From assembly GCA_037043455.1 (NCBI GenBank), contig JAWPHD010003282.1, forward strand, positions 1 to 64,000: a stretch of DNA of 64,000 bases, read 5' to 3'. This stretch comes from Cyrtodaria siliqua (lineage: Eukaryota > Mollusca > Bivalvia > Adapedonta > Hiatellidae). Within the stretch, counting starts at the first letter, position 1, and each line of letters begins with the position of its first letter. Of the stretch, positions 1-13,600 are shown piece by piece. The position numbers were made by a program, and so were the translations under genes. The notes below the pieces were generated by a model. It made no database searches. It saw nothing but the letters and a program-made list of their open reading frames with translations, and was not told the origin of the DNA.

Positions 1-52
1 GTCAATGTTTGGTATGTCATCCAGATACCGACGCGTGTCATTCAAGGCTTTA
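1..52 (-). pseudogene. RT fragment (YLDDI region), family-A retroelement
   Basis: The reverse complement encodes the segment around the catalytic YLDDI box followed by NI-like residues, close to the same region of the better copy at 37377-38048. It is cut by the window edge on the left and joins a MITE copy at about 52. Confidence 0.65.
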
Positions 53-456
53 ATTTACTGAGCCATTCCGAACAGGAAGTTTCCAAGATAAAATTTACGT
101 TTTTTAGGAAACGCAATCATTTGCTCTCACACACCTGTACACAATCTGGTATGTTGACCAGATCTTTTTTAATTCGAGTGGTGTCATTCATTGCACTTCT
201 TTGGGCTTTAACTGTACAGTTTGGACCAATATTCCTATGCTTCTTCAACACCCATAAAACTGTCATAGTTTGGTGACGGTGTAGTTCAATGGATGCACAT
301 TCAATTTCAGATAAGGTTCATCTCGCCTGCAACAACAATAAACATATCTGTCAGCAATTATTAAAAATATTTAAAACAGAAGAAAAACTATTACTTTTTA
401 TGGCGCAAAAATTGTCCTACCGTGTGTTTCGATGGAGCTAACTGTGTTGTGAGACC
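53..456. mobile_element. Diverged copy of the TTAA MITE found at 39802-40255
   Basis: Shares blocks with 39820-40255, including TCxCCTGCAACAA, GCAATTATTAAAATAT and TACTTTTTATG, and ends in AACTGTGTTGTGAGACC (to 456), the inverted form of the GGTCTCACAACACA end of the other copy. The left terminus is missing and joins the RT fragment. Confidence 0.6.
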
Positions 457-1169
457 TTGACCTTGAAGTCTCACCCTTAGGACTGGCCCCATGTTCACAA
501 ACACAGTTACGTCCCATTTCAAGCGCAAGCTCAAAAATCAAATATTTCTTTTAGCTATAACTTTTATTAATTAATGTATTACGTAGGGATACTTTCAGGA
601 CAGTGAGTTGTAACTGTTGTTTATCTCCATTTGTGTTAAAAAAGCAGGAAAGGAGAAATTTGGAAATCACCAAATACGATAAATACAAAATATATTGCAG
701 TCTCGGTTTGATTGAGACTGTTCATGAACGGTAGTGAAAACTGACTGCTGGACGAAATAACATTATCTAGGTAACAGTAACAAGACTAAATTAAAAAGCA
801 GACAATATATCGTAAGGGTGATTAAACAATACTCAGAACCTTTAAAGGCTGGGGTAGTGGAACCAACTATTCGAAATTAAAGCAAGAAAACAAAAAGTTT
901 CGAGAATGTACCACCAATATCTGTATATAAATATCGGGCTCATCGATTTTAAAAATAATGAATGAATAACAATTCTGACTGCAAGCACGGGGAAGTTTAA
1001 AGTTTTAACCCACTTTAGTATTTACATAATTTACATGGATACCGTCATGGGCATGGGACATAAGAATGTATTATAAAGAACAAAGTCAAGCCTACTGACT
1101 TTTGTATGTTTCGCGGTGCCTTTTAACAATGAATATTGTGCTTTGGGAATACATAGAATGTAAACAGGC
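457..1169. other. Upstream intergenic DNA
   Basis: No gene is seen. Bases 690-740 resemble part of the interspersed repeat at 43515-43575 (GGTTT-ATTGAG-CTGTTCATGA blocks). The remainder is unassigned AT-rich DNA ahead of the host-gene promoter. Confidence 0.4.
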
Positions 1170-1177
1170 TATAAATA
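1170..1177 (+). promoter_or_regulatory. TATA box candidate (TATAAATA)
   Basis: TATAAATA lies about 150 bp upstream of the chosen ATG (1329). Initiation about 30 bp downstream would give a 5' leader of roughly 130 nt. That leader contains short upstream ATGs (near 1207, 1240 and 1275, the last followed directly by TAG), which could dampen translation. This rests on motif and position only. Confidence 0.4.
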
Positions 1178-1328
1178 ACGGAACACAGTTCCATTGTACA
1201 ACACACATGGTATTTCAGTGTGTTTGTTCATTGATTCACATGCTCGTAATTGACATTTCAGACATTGTTAGCGAAATGTAGTGATAACAGCTCGTTTAAT
1301 TTTCTGTAAGACAGACACGATTGCTGTT

Positions 1329-1670
1329 ATGTTACGAAGAACCAGGAATGTAGTTCAGAGGGGATTAATAACGATTCTATGGCAGGAACTACTTTTGCTG
1401 GCTGCTGTACAAGTAGTCTGCTTATTGAGTGCACAACTCGTCATAGAAACATTCCAAGCTGAATGTATGATTGGTGACCATGACATCGTCTTGTGGAATA
1501 AGGACTACCCTGGATGCATCGATGAATGTCGCGCACGTGCCGAATGTGAGACAATTAACGTACATGTGAGACTGAGAATGTGTCGAATGCATATGCAGGA
1601 TACTGGCACATTAACGCCATGTGATGATGAAACAGGATTCCTGTTTTCGGAGAAGAAACATTGGAAGCAG
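1329..1670 (+). CDS. Exon 1: signal peptide and PAN/apple-like module
   Basis: Encodes residues 1-114. The first in-frame ATG is at 1329; the frame is open upstream to 1281 but only from a GTG, so 1329 is preferred. Residues 12-36 are strongly hydrophobic (LLLLAAVQVVCLLSAQ) after a basic N-terminus, which fits a signal peptide cleaved near A35-Q36. C46, C63, C67, C73, C85 and C98 follow. The spacing C63-x3-C67-x5-C73-x11-C85 resembles the PAN/apple core in which a C-x3-C helix is followed by the central strand. The donor is GT at 1671 and the exon ends in phase 0. The PAN assignment is by cysteine pattern and position and is less certain than the sushi and F5/8C calls. Confidence 0.75.
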
Positions 1671-4600
1671 GTAATACTAAATCTTCGGTAGAAAAAGCGT
1701 CCACACAACCCAAAATGATCGATATATATACTCAACTTTTAAATTCGGTCACTTTTCAAAGAATTATATTTTTTTAATAATTCATATTTTCGTTTGAAAT
1801 TTAAACTGGTGTCGTTTAACAATTATCGCTAGCGATTTATAAAACTTAATCTGCCTTGATTCGACTAAAACCTTGTTGATAAACTTAATAAAATATTGGT
1901 ACCTGTTTCGGTGATTTCCAGTTTTTAGTATTCGTGTTATTTTCAAAAAACCTGGGTGACCGATTATAAAGGTTGAGTAGCGTATATAAAGTGTGTGGTC
2001 CCTGAACAAGAATATGGTAAACAGCTCATGTTAAATGTTTGTCATCTAATTAAATGGAGTCATAAATGTTCATAATCATAACATCTGTTTGGTTTCAGAG
2101 TACTGCTGACCTTAGCGGCGCGAGCGCCAATGGAGTAATTACAGCAGCATGTGCAGTATCTCTGTTTTGAATGTTTATTCGTGTACTTCGGTGTTAATGT
2201 GCCGTAAAAGTCACTTCAATCCACATATAAGTATCGAGTGCGCATGCTTCAGTATTAACAGAAATTCAATTTTAATTAATTCAATAAATCGTTTTCGATG
2301 AATAGAATCAAACAGTTTGACATTTTTTAAATAACAATTGAATCCATAATTAAAGAAATATCTATATTTTACGTAAGTGGATACATCACATTGATTGTTG
2401 TTTCAAGTTAACTATGACGTTGTTTTTTATAACACACATCGCTGAACACAATATGTGATGTTTTCAGTGAAACTTACATTCCACATGAATTCTGTTGATT
2501 AGTTACGTTTTTGAATGGGGCATTCTGGTTTGAATTTGTCCATTCATCCGTCCGTTTAGATGTTTGTAGACCAAAATCGTGTGTGTCCTTACCATTTTGT
2601 TTAAGCATATGTAGACGAATTACTAACTGCTAACTATATATGATCTGAAGATGACAACGAAACAATATTTTTGATGTGTTAAATTTTATCTGGCCCTTTG
2701 AGGTTTTTTACATATACAACAAACAGTGGAAATCCTTGTGTGGGAACCGTTTGATGCTTCGCTCCGTTTTGTCGTGGCCTTAATGGTTTTCCCCTTGATG
2801 AACAAGTCATGGAATACATATTTTTTAATATATTATATACATGAACGTTTTCGTGTGTTTTCTTATTACAGCTATCTACGCTTTCTCAAATGCAAAGGGT
2901 TAACTCGGCGTGGATTACTTTTATTTACCTGTCCTGTTGTTTAGAAATGATGACAAGGTACGTGTGAGGTTTGGTGCACACTTGAACCGGTTTAAACTCC
3001 CCGGTAGTCCCTTTCGCCACTGACCGTTCCAAGGCGGTACCCCTGTTGTCAACACTTATATATGTTTTTACTGAAGTTTTATTTCTAATCACCTGTTGTA
3101 ATACTTGTTGGAGTGACTGTATTCTGTGAATGCTACTCCTGTTGGACTTATAACCTTTTCTTTCTCTTTCTACCTATTTATTTTTCAATGATTTTTCTTT
3201 CATATATTTCTGGTTATTCAGTATCAAGTGAATGTGATTATTATATTGGTGCACTAAAACACAAGGGTCAAGGGAGCAGAGGCCTTTAACGACAGTTCTA
3301 CTAAAAGAAATACACTGATAAACATGTTCATGAGTTTCACCACTGTCTCTTGTATTTGTTCATGAAGGACGAGGACAATTGTTACTTCAGACTACAACAA
3401 CTGATGCTCTGAAATATATGTAACAGAGGAATACATCATCCAAAATTAGGGCTTCACGCAGGGTTTCTTCTGGACTGCTCAGAATAGATATATGTATCTT
3501 CTTATAGTTCACACTGCTTAAAGCTGTTTTCTCATTCGTTTCAAGATCAAAGATCTGACCTAAAGTCCTACTGTTCCAGATGTCTTGCCACAGAAATCAC
3601 AGCACCCAAACGCAATGGCAGAAATAGAGTTATTACATTTGGACCATCCATTGCAAGGGAAGCAAAAAAAAGAAAGATATAAAAATCGAACAGGGAAAGT
3701 AGCATTCAATGACGACAGTCAACCACAAAACACACAAACAAACACGCAAACAGACAAACGAGAAGGCAAAAGTAATAAACTTGCAAACGACATCACAAAC
3801 ACAAAAGGGTTGACAATAGGGCTTCCGCCTTGGAACGGTCAGTGGCCAAAAAGCCCACTGGGGGTTTGAACCAGGTTCTAGGTCGCACCAAACCTCACAC
3901 TTACCCTATTGTCATCCCAATTAAACGGAACAGTGTAATAAAGAAATCCCCGCCATGAAATGTTCTCTAACCAACAAGGCAACGTTAACAGGCAATATAA
4001 GTAAAACACCTAGATGCTCGTGTATATATAAATACAAAAAGACAAAAGCCTAGAAAGCCACAATGAAGGTACTCGATGACTTGGCAGAAGCCAGAGCAAC
4101 AAGAGAATGCTCATCAATTAGAGCTCTCTTGAAATGAAAACTCATCTTATGACTCAGCAAGTAAAATCAAATACCAGTCATTTCTCTGTTCCACACTCAA
4201 AACAACTAATATGCATTTTAAAACATAACAGCCGTTTTTTTATCAATTGAGTTTTGGTTTTAGTTTTTGTTCTAAAAGCAATAAATAACTATCAAAAAGG
4301 TTTTCTATATAGTACAGCTAAATTGTTGACGGGTTGACTGTGGTTCTCGATTGCTACATGACTTGGGATGACTGTGGTAATTGTAGACTTGGGTTGACTG
4401 TGGGCCTCGATTGCTACATATAATAATGTAAAGTGAAACACCTCTCACGCCTCCTAGCACCGGCTTAAGTAATATTCTACTTTAAAGCCACAAAGAGTGG
4501 GCTTGGTGATCCCAAAGGACCAGTAAGTAATACACTACTGATTTTTAGTCGAGGCAAACTTTTACGGCCTCCACACAGCACTGTACAAACGCTAGTGTGG

Positions 4601-7600
4601 ATGTCAATAAATACTGAAAAGGGGAACCACGGGCCTTCTCGCCTCTCACCGTTGAGAGCTCGAATCCCACTGGAGCTCGACTTGTAAGTAAAGAAGTGTC
4701 GATTTTTACGAATGGCTCTACTCTGGTCTGCCTCCACCACCAAACAAAAATCGACCTCATATATAAATACTGAAAACCTCACATCTGCTCAAAATAACGT
4801 TATACTTCATAGCAAAACAGTCCCACCGGAACCAACGACATCATCAATAGAATGAAATACATCTTAAATAATTGATTTCTTTTATCATGAAACTGCATAT
4901 ATATTTAATGAGAATCTTTGATGTTGAGATGTTCACTTGATAACGCGTTCGCAAGCGGTGTTACACATGTAAATGTATTCCCTTAAGGCGTTCTATAGCA
5001 GAACGAAGTCGTATGTATGCCTTATTAGTAATGTTTAGTAGAAAACATCCTTACTCGCGGTATTAAGGTATGTATTTTAGACAGTACATAGTGCTTTTTG
5101 TAATATGGGGAAGAATCTGTCTGGTGGGCACACTATTTCGGGGCGTGCACTTGATAACCATCCTTTATCAATATTGTTTAAGCTCCCGTGACTTTATCTA
5201 TTATTATTTTACACCTTTTTCCCTCTATTGCCCACTTAGAAATAGTATCATTTTCTCTCAGTAGCAATTTTACGCTCGCGTATAACCTTGCTTATTCACA
5301 AAGTATACGTTTATGGGTGGCTAAATTACCAAACCACAAAAACAATATTTTTTTTAGTATCCTGGTTGAATAAAAAATGTAATATAGCTCTGTTTCAATA
5401 TTAATTATAATTTTGGTTGAACATTTGACCTTATACAAGTAACTGTTAAACATGTTGCTAATAGCAAAACTGCATGGTCCCGGAAGTACCGTTGCATTTT
5501 GCGTGCGACAAATCTGGTCATCAAGTCGCTTATTAAAGGGGAACACGCTTCAAGCTAGCGTTATATAAACCCAATATCAGTTTGAAAGCAATGCTCTTTC
5601 TATGCTGGTCTACAATTAGAGGATTTTAAATCGTGCTATCGTGTTTGCAATTTGTTACTGGTTAGGTGTTCGAGAGTTTATCAAAATTAAAAGAATAACA
5701 TACCCCCCCCCCCCCCAGTGTATAGTATAATATAACATACCGCCGCCCCCCCCCCCCCCCCCCACTTCCCCCAGTGTATTGTATGGCAGTGTATGGTACT
5801 GTATAGGAGAGGATTGTATGGCATTGTAAAGTACTATATAGGAGAGGATTGTATGGCATTGTATAGTACTATATAGGAAAGGATTGTATGGCAGCGTATA
5901 GTACTATATAGGAGAGGATTATATGTCAGTGTAAAGTAATATATAGGAGAGGATTGTATGGCAGTGTATAGTACTATATAGGAGAGGATTGCATGACAGT
6001 GTATAATACTATATAGGAGAGGATTGCATAGTATAGTACTATATAGGAGAAGATTGGGTGGCAGTGCATAGTACACATGTAAAGAACTGTTGAGATTTTA
6101 AAAGGTGTTTTTAGCTCGACTATTCGAAGAATAAGGGAGCTTATGTAATCACCCCGGCGTCGGCGTCGGCGTCCCACATCAAGGTGTGCGTGTAAGCTGT
6201 GTTTACAAGTCTATATCCCTTACATTTCTTATCCTAGCACAAGCAAATGTGTTCATGGGCTTCCTTATAGCATTATCTTAAGGACTGCATAAGCAATTTT
6301 GTTTCTTGTAATCCATGGGCTCCCATGGAACCCAAATTATGATATCTCTGTTTCACATCGAATTTTGCGTGTAAGCTGTGTTTACAGGTCTATATCTCTT
6401 ACATTTCTTGTCCTAGCACAACCAAATTTGGCCATTAGCTTCCTTATAGCATTATCGTAAGGGCTGCTTAAGTAATTTTGGTTCCTGTAACCCCTGGGCT
6501 CCCATGGAACCCAAATTCTGATATCTCTGTTTCACATAAAATTTTGCGTGTAAGCTGTGTTTACGGGTCTATATCTCTTACATTTCTTGTCCTAGCAGAA
6601 CTAAATTTTGGAATTGGTTTCCTTATAGTATGTTGTAAAGGGTTGGATAAGTAATTTTGTCTTCTGCAAATTTTGGGCTCCCATGGAACCCAAATTGTGA
6701 TGGCCTATAAAATGTGCAATAAAGGCAGATTCTAGGTTTGCATGTAAGCATGTATATATCTATAATTTTGGTTTGTGATTTGTTATAGTATTATGCATCT
6801 TATTACTTCACCCATATTGGGGCATGGGCTTCCACCACCCCCCACTACCCTCCGCACCCACTCCCCTCCACAACTGTTTTTTTTTTTACATATTTCTGTG
6901 TTGTTTTAGTCAATTCTTACACATTTATGTTGCAACCCTCCTCGCCCCCCCCCCCTCCTCGCCCCCCCCCCTCCTCGCCCCCCCCCCCCTCCCCCACCTC
7001 TCACCCCCTCACACATTACCACCCCTAGCTATAAATTTATTATTCTCTGAAAAATCGAATAGCCGAGCTGCTTATTTCTTCGAGTTAATTATTTTGTTGA
7101 ATTAAAAAGTGTAGCAATTCCTTAAGTGGGGAGATGTCACAAAATGATCTTGTGTACAGCGTTTTGCCTGTACCTGTTGTAGAACCTGATTGCACTGGTG
7201 AAATATGTTCACCGTTTAAACAAGATTTCGTGTTTCATGCATACTGAATCGACTGATATCAGCTGTTAGCAAAAAACACAGTCGTAAACTAGGTATATGC
7301 ACATTAATGCATGTAAAATGTAAAATGTATACTTAGCCTTTTTTTGATATTTCTAAAGTAGAAGAATTATTGCCTTGATATTATTTTCTGATTAATCAAT
7401 AATATAGTGTTACCTATATAACATGTATACTATTTTTAAGAATTATGTAGTTATGTGAGTCATACGAGACCATACAATGAAGTCAGTTATAATATGTAAC
7501 ATATAGATGTTTATGGATGAGTAAATAGAATATGATTGTTTGCATTTAACATCACATGATGTTATTGCGTTTATTTAAATCATAGGACTCATTCAAGGTT

Positions 7601-10600
7601 CTTGGAATATTCTAAGGTTTCTATGTCCTTCTATGCCAGTATAAATACAGCCTCTTGGGGTTGTTATTTGTTAAGTATCTGGTTCAGTATTTGGATTGAG
7701 AATTTATTTAATAATTCGGAATCAAGTGAAAATATTAAACACTTTGAATTAAAAATATATTGTTAGAGGATAAAAAGTATTATGCTCATCTCTGCTAAAG
7801 TGAAATTGGATTAGTCGGATTATTTGGACTATTGCGAATAAATAAACCAGGAAAGACTTGAAGTGAAATTGTATTAAAGAGACACTTGGCAATTGTGATC
7901 AAAGAGACACTTAACAATTTAGATTAAAGGAACACTTGCCAATGTTATATGAACTTTATTTATATATTGTATATTTTCTGTAAGTGAATATTTTTCATTG
8001 CAGTATTTGAATAAATGTGTTGATTATATTTTAAAAATAGTTGTCGCTGGTTTTGCTTCCTTTCTTGCTACATTTTACTCCTTACAGTATGTACATTATG
8101 GGTCCTTCCATGTCCGGTATCTTCTGTACCCATGGCTCGTTGAGAACGTGCACGATATGCACGATAACCGTTATGGACAGGGATGTTTGTATCAATTGAT
8201 CATGTTCTCGGATTGCAGCTGGGAAATAGTCAACAATCAAGTTGACAAATAGAACAGTTGGTGGGATGGACGATATTTCATGCGATGTTGTGGTATGTGA
8301 ATATATGTTATGCAGTTGATTATTCAAAACTGTATACAAGGAGGCAGCCATCTTTTATTGTAATGTTGCTGTACTTCCGGTGCAATACATTTGAGCAAGC
8401 AGATACAATTGACAGAATACATTAACTATATCGGAGATAATGATAATATTCTAGATTTAATATAATGTAAGATTGAATATCGAATCAGATGTTAAATTAT
8501 GTCATGACGTTTTATATTACATTCTTTTTTTTAACGTTGAGAGGAAATAATTGTCTGTATTAAGTATTCCTGGTTAATTTTCAAATCGGTTTACTTTTTG
8601 TTTAGTCCGTTAGCACGTGTTACCTTGAGGAAATGTCAAAGAATACCTTTTGGGCAGAAAGGGTTATCTTTTGGGTAAGAGGTTACCATTTTGTTTCCTA
8701 CATACGTCACTTATTTATATACTATTTGCTAAGTAGAGATGTCATTCAGGTCTCACATCCCTATTATCTTCCACGAAAGCTCGTAAACAAAAGGAAAACA
8801 GAAAATAATACTGTTTTTTTTCTCATTTAAGTCATTTTTAATTTGAACGAAGATACAATAAAAGGTTTCCTTTGCTTAAGCATGCATACATCTGAAGAAT
8901 AAAATATAGATGATATAGAATATCCTATGTTGATATGAGGTTCAATCAAATTTCAGGTTTTAGTAGTATTAGACAGAAGCACCATATATTCATTCCTCTG
9001 CCCCGTAAAACACAGATGATACAGCTAGATAACACCATTTTGTATGTTTATAGGGTTAAAATAGGGTCAAATAAATAAAAATGAGAAATAACAACAACCT
9101 GGCTAATTTATGTATTTCATTGTTTTAATGTAATAATGTTGGCTATACTGAAAATATTAAACCAACAGCAAGCATTCTGTCCAGCTTTGAAGATCAGATG
9201 ATGGAAAGCTCTGTAGAGTAACTCTATAAAGAAATATAAAAAGATCGGACAGGGAAAGTAGCATTCAAGGAGGACAGTCAACCACAAAGCACAGAAACAA
9301 ACACGTAAACAGACAAACAAGAAGGCAAAATTAATATTAAATGCAAACGACATCACAAACACAAAATGGTTGACAGTAGGGCTACCGCCTTGGAACGGTC
9401 AGTGGCAAAATAGCCCACTGTGGGTTTAAACCGGTTCTAGGGTGCACCAAACCTCACACTTACCCTACTGTCATCCCATTAAAACAGGACAGTGTAAATA
9501 AAGAAATCCCCGCCATGATCTATTGAACGTCTACAACACTGCTTGCAGCAACCCTGCAGTTCTACAAGCGAGAAGGTTATGCATGTGTGTATGCCGATAT
9601 AAATGGAGAGTGGTGTTGAAATGTTCATTCCCGTTGGCGCCGCCACATAACCCCTTTTGTGTTGGTGCTTCGTAAAAGCTAATTCAACTTTATTCCAGAA
9701 AACGTTACCAGGTTGCGACGATGCCAATTGTGGTCCGGGACAAAAATGTGAAGTGGCCCGTGATGAAGATGCCAGTCATTCCTGTGTTTTCAGAGGTTTG
9801 TGTTTTGCTTCCATAATCAAAAGCTACAAACAACAAGTTCTCCGACCTCATATTAACAAGGAGTGACAAGTATAACAAACCTATAAGAAATATTATTTTC
9901 AACTACAACAAATTAGTTTCTGACACTGACATAGTAAATAACACTCCTAAGGAATGTGAGTGTAAAACATCCTATCATCCGACAGGTCATGTCATCACGG
10001 GTAATTTTATATTTAAATAAACGTATTCGGTATTTGTTCTCTAAAGGTCCGAAGTATAAGATAACCTTCAATTATTGATTTTAATGCATGTCGTGCTCAG
10101 ATCGCCAACTTCATTGAGAAATTAAGTATAAAATGGTGTCGTAGAGAACATGCGGACCCAAACTGTCTTTCTACTTTTCTACTTGGAACAAGTCAATTCT
10201 TAAAATTATAGATGAACACTCTGGGATTAATTTATGTTGGTCTGTTAAAAATTCAGGAGACGTTCTTGATAAAATTTGCAATAAATGTCAAGTTTCATCT
10301 ATTAGTACCTATGACTTCTCTACCCTACATATATCCTCACGACAACGCCTTATCAAAGACAATCTTATTGCTCTCATTCAAAAAAACTTTCGCTAGAGAA
10401 AAAACTACATTTTTGGCGTGTAATAATATTAAAGCGTTTATTTTTTTAAAAAAACAAAGGCAGTTTATAAAATTTCACAATGTGGACTTGCCAAAAAGTT
10501 TGTGAAGCACTAATTTTCTTATTAGATAATATTTTCGTCAGGTATGGAACTACCGTTTATAGATAAATTGTTGGTATCCATTTGGGTACAAACTGTGCAC

Positions 10601-13600
10601 CTCTTGTCGCAGATTTGTTATTGTATAACTATGAAAGAGATTTCCTGTTGAGTCTTTCATCCGATACTCAGGCAGATGTAATTGAAGCTTTTAATGACAC
10701 CTCTCGGTATTTGGACGACATATTGAACATCGACATTCCTTTCTTTTTTACTATGGTTAATCATATTATCCTAAGGAACTTCAACACAACAAAGCTAACA
10801 TTTCTGATACTGTCGCTTCTTTTCTTGATTGACATCTCTCTATTGAAAATGGCGAAATAATTTTGATATTGTTAATTATCCCCATTTATATGAGGATGTT
10901 CCCCGAGTTACTTCTGATGGGGTCTGTGTTTAACATATTCGTTTCTCTTGAGCTTGTAGTCGTGTTGAGGACTTTCATATTCGTAATATCTATATAACTA
11001 AAAAGCTACTCCAGCAGGGCTACCGTTACCATAAACTTCGAAAAACCTTTGCAATTTTTTATTATCGTTACATTGATATACTTTTAAAATATAAAAGCAA
11101 TTTAAGAAATCTTCTTCGAAAGGACTGTCACAACCTGATTTCTATGTTGATGTGATTTACAAACTTCATAAGATCCTTGTTCATAATCACTTTCATACAA
11201 TCGTTTTAAAAAATTATCAAAAGAGGTTATGATCCTATCATTTTGTAACGCATGTTTAGTGGTTGACCCATTTACAGTTCGCCACTACAGGTGGGAAGCA
11301 GAGTGGATTTTAGCTCCGCCGTCCACTTATCATAGCGACACATGACAACGGAAAGTAGTACGTCATTTTCCCTCAACGTCAAAAAAAGTGAAACAGCCGC
11401 CATTTTCTTTTTTTTAAACGCGTAATCTGGAAGATTGTAACAAGTTTACATTATTAAAATTTTAGTTCCCCTTTAAGTTTCGTCATCTCCATCTGTATTG
11501 ACTTTTAGATGCTTTACTGCGCGAGAAATTTCGAGATTCACCCATTTAAAATTCCTAAGCGAGCGGAAGTAACTCGTAAGAGATGTCATCGTTAAAATGC
11601 GTTTAAAAATGGTAACACTTGTGTTCTTTTATAATGAAATACAAGGAGATACTAAAAATATGTTGTTTAAGCTTAAATAGTACATGGCGTGTACTACATG
11701 TTACGAACATCATGGTATTTCTTTATAAAAATTACACCCTAAAACGATAAAATGTTCGACTCGGCACTGTCGGTCAAAAAATATAACGAGTGTAAAGTCA
11801 TTGAACGTCTAAAGGTGCGTATTCGGTATTCGGTGAAGGGGCTCACACTAAAGTCTGAAAAGTAGTCTGTAGCCCATATTTAAAAAGGTTGACCGCTGTT
11901 CACTTTCTCGTTGTGCATTTTGATGGCCAATCTGGAATTATGAAACTCAACTGGCCACCCGCTAATGTTTTTTTATTTATTTTTTATTGGCGAGTTTCAC
12001 CATATGCAGCCATATTGAACATCAAAATATACTAAAACACAGCTGCAGTCCAATTTATTTGGTTATCTCTCACCGGCCCGTCACCACCACCATCACCCAC
12101 CCCACCCATAATTTTTTTTAAAGAATGCGGATCTGGTCAGGGTAGGTGTCTCATTGGAATCTGGGAATCCGTCCTACTCCTACTTTTGCTTAATAAACAT
12201 GCTCGGAGAATAGACTTCGATGTATAAACTTCGGATAGGAGGATTTATGTCCGCTTACGATGGACGAGGCTAAACACACTGAGGAAACGCAGTGGCGCCG
12301 TTGTCTTGAACCCGGATCCTGTGCTTTTAAGTGCAGCGCATTGTCCGCTACACCGACACTTGACAAAACATATGTAACGGCTTAATATGTCAAACTAGTT
12401 TAGACATGGAAATATCAGTTTCCAGATTGCTATTAGTGGGAAGCGGTCACTAAGTCGACCTTGAACTAGAAGTGTGTTCCATCACCCTTGAACACTTGCT
12501 TCGCCTGCTGACAATGCTGTTTGTTTATTTCCAAGGTTAGGTTGCAGGTTAGGCTGATAAATAGGGCATAACTCTACCAAAATGAAAGTCAGAGGTATTG
12601 CACATGTGTAACAACATTCATTGAGATGAAGACGTGGGTGAAGTTTCATGAACACAATTAAAATACTTTTCAAATGATGGCCAAGGTTAGGTTGCAGGTT
12701 AAAGCATGACGGACGGACGACGACGGACAAAGTGATCGATAAGTGTCTGCCATCCTAAGCAGTTGACACAAAAATAAGTGTTCAGTTCTCATATAAATAT
12801 ATCCGTCATGCGGATATTTTTTATGCACTCTTCAACCAAATGAATTTTACTTGACCAGGCTAGACCAGTGACATTTGCTTTATCAGACGAGTACCGCTAA
12901 GTACAGCAAAACATGTTTCGAGATGCTAATTTCAAATTCAGTGCTTGATATACACTTCAAGATTGCCATCATCGGCCCATGTGTCACTTTAATTACAAAA
13001 GATCTATTTCAAAAGCTTGAATAAACAATAAATAGATTAAAATGACCTTGTGTTCCCAAAAGGCAGTTTTTCAAATTTAGATACATGACTGTACGCAAAT
13101 GGAAACTTTTTTTTACATACAATGTAGATCCAACTGAACCAAAGAATAAATAATACAATATTTTATTTATATTATATTTATAACTAAACATCTTTTAAAT
13201 ACTACAATGATGAAATTTACTTCATACTTACAACAAAAAAATCAATGTCATATATGGCCTAAAATGTGTTAAAATGATGTATAACACCAAAAGTGTTTTT
13301 TGAATGTGAGCATCTACTGTCAATGTACGACATTGTATACATTTGGTGTTTTTTAACAGCTTTACATATTATATAGTCTCTGTGAGGTATAATTATGTTC
13401 ATTTTGGTTCTCTAAAAAAATAATGTCTGCTCAGTCCTCGGGATTGCCAAACTGAAGTCACCATCATGATCAGGCGAACACATCTCAAGCGGGATACGCA
13501 GTAACAAGTATACACTGTAACGCATAAGGCCGAAGAAAAAGTAACCGCGTTTCTGATTTGGCCTAATTAAATGAATATATTTCCTGGAGTTTAGAATCTT

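Noticed and set aside
1281..1328. Upstream extension of exon 1 to 1281
   Set aside because: The frame begins at GTG; the first ATG is 1329, and the hydrophobic signal sequence fits that start.
4477..4782. 101-codon minus-strand ORF as a gene
   Set aside because: It lies in an interspersed repeat with a B-box-like segment and has no domain.
8082..8351. 89-codon minus-strand ORF as a gene
   Set aside because: No recognisable domain, no splice context, and AT-rich intron composition.
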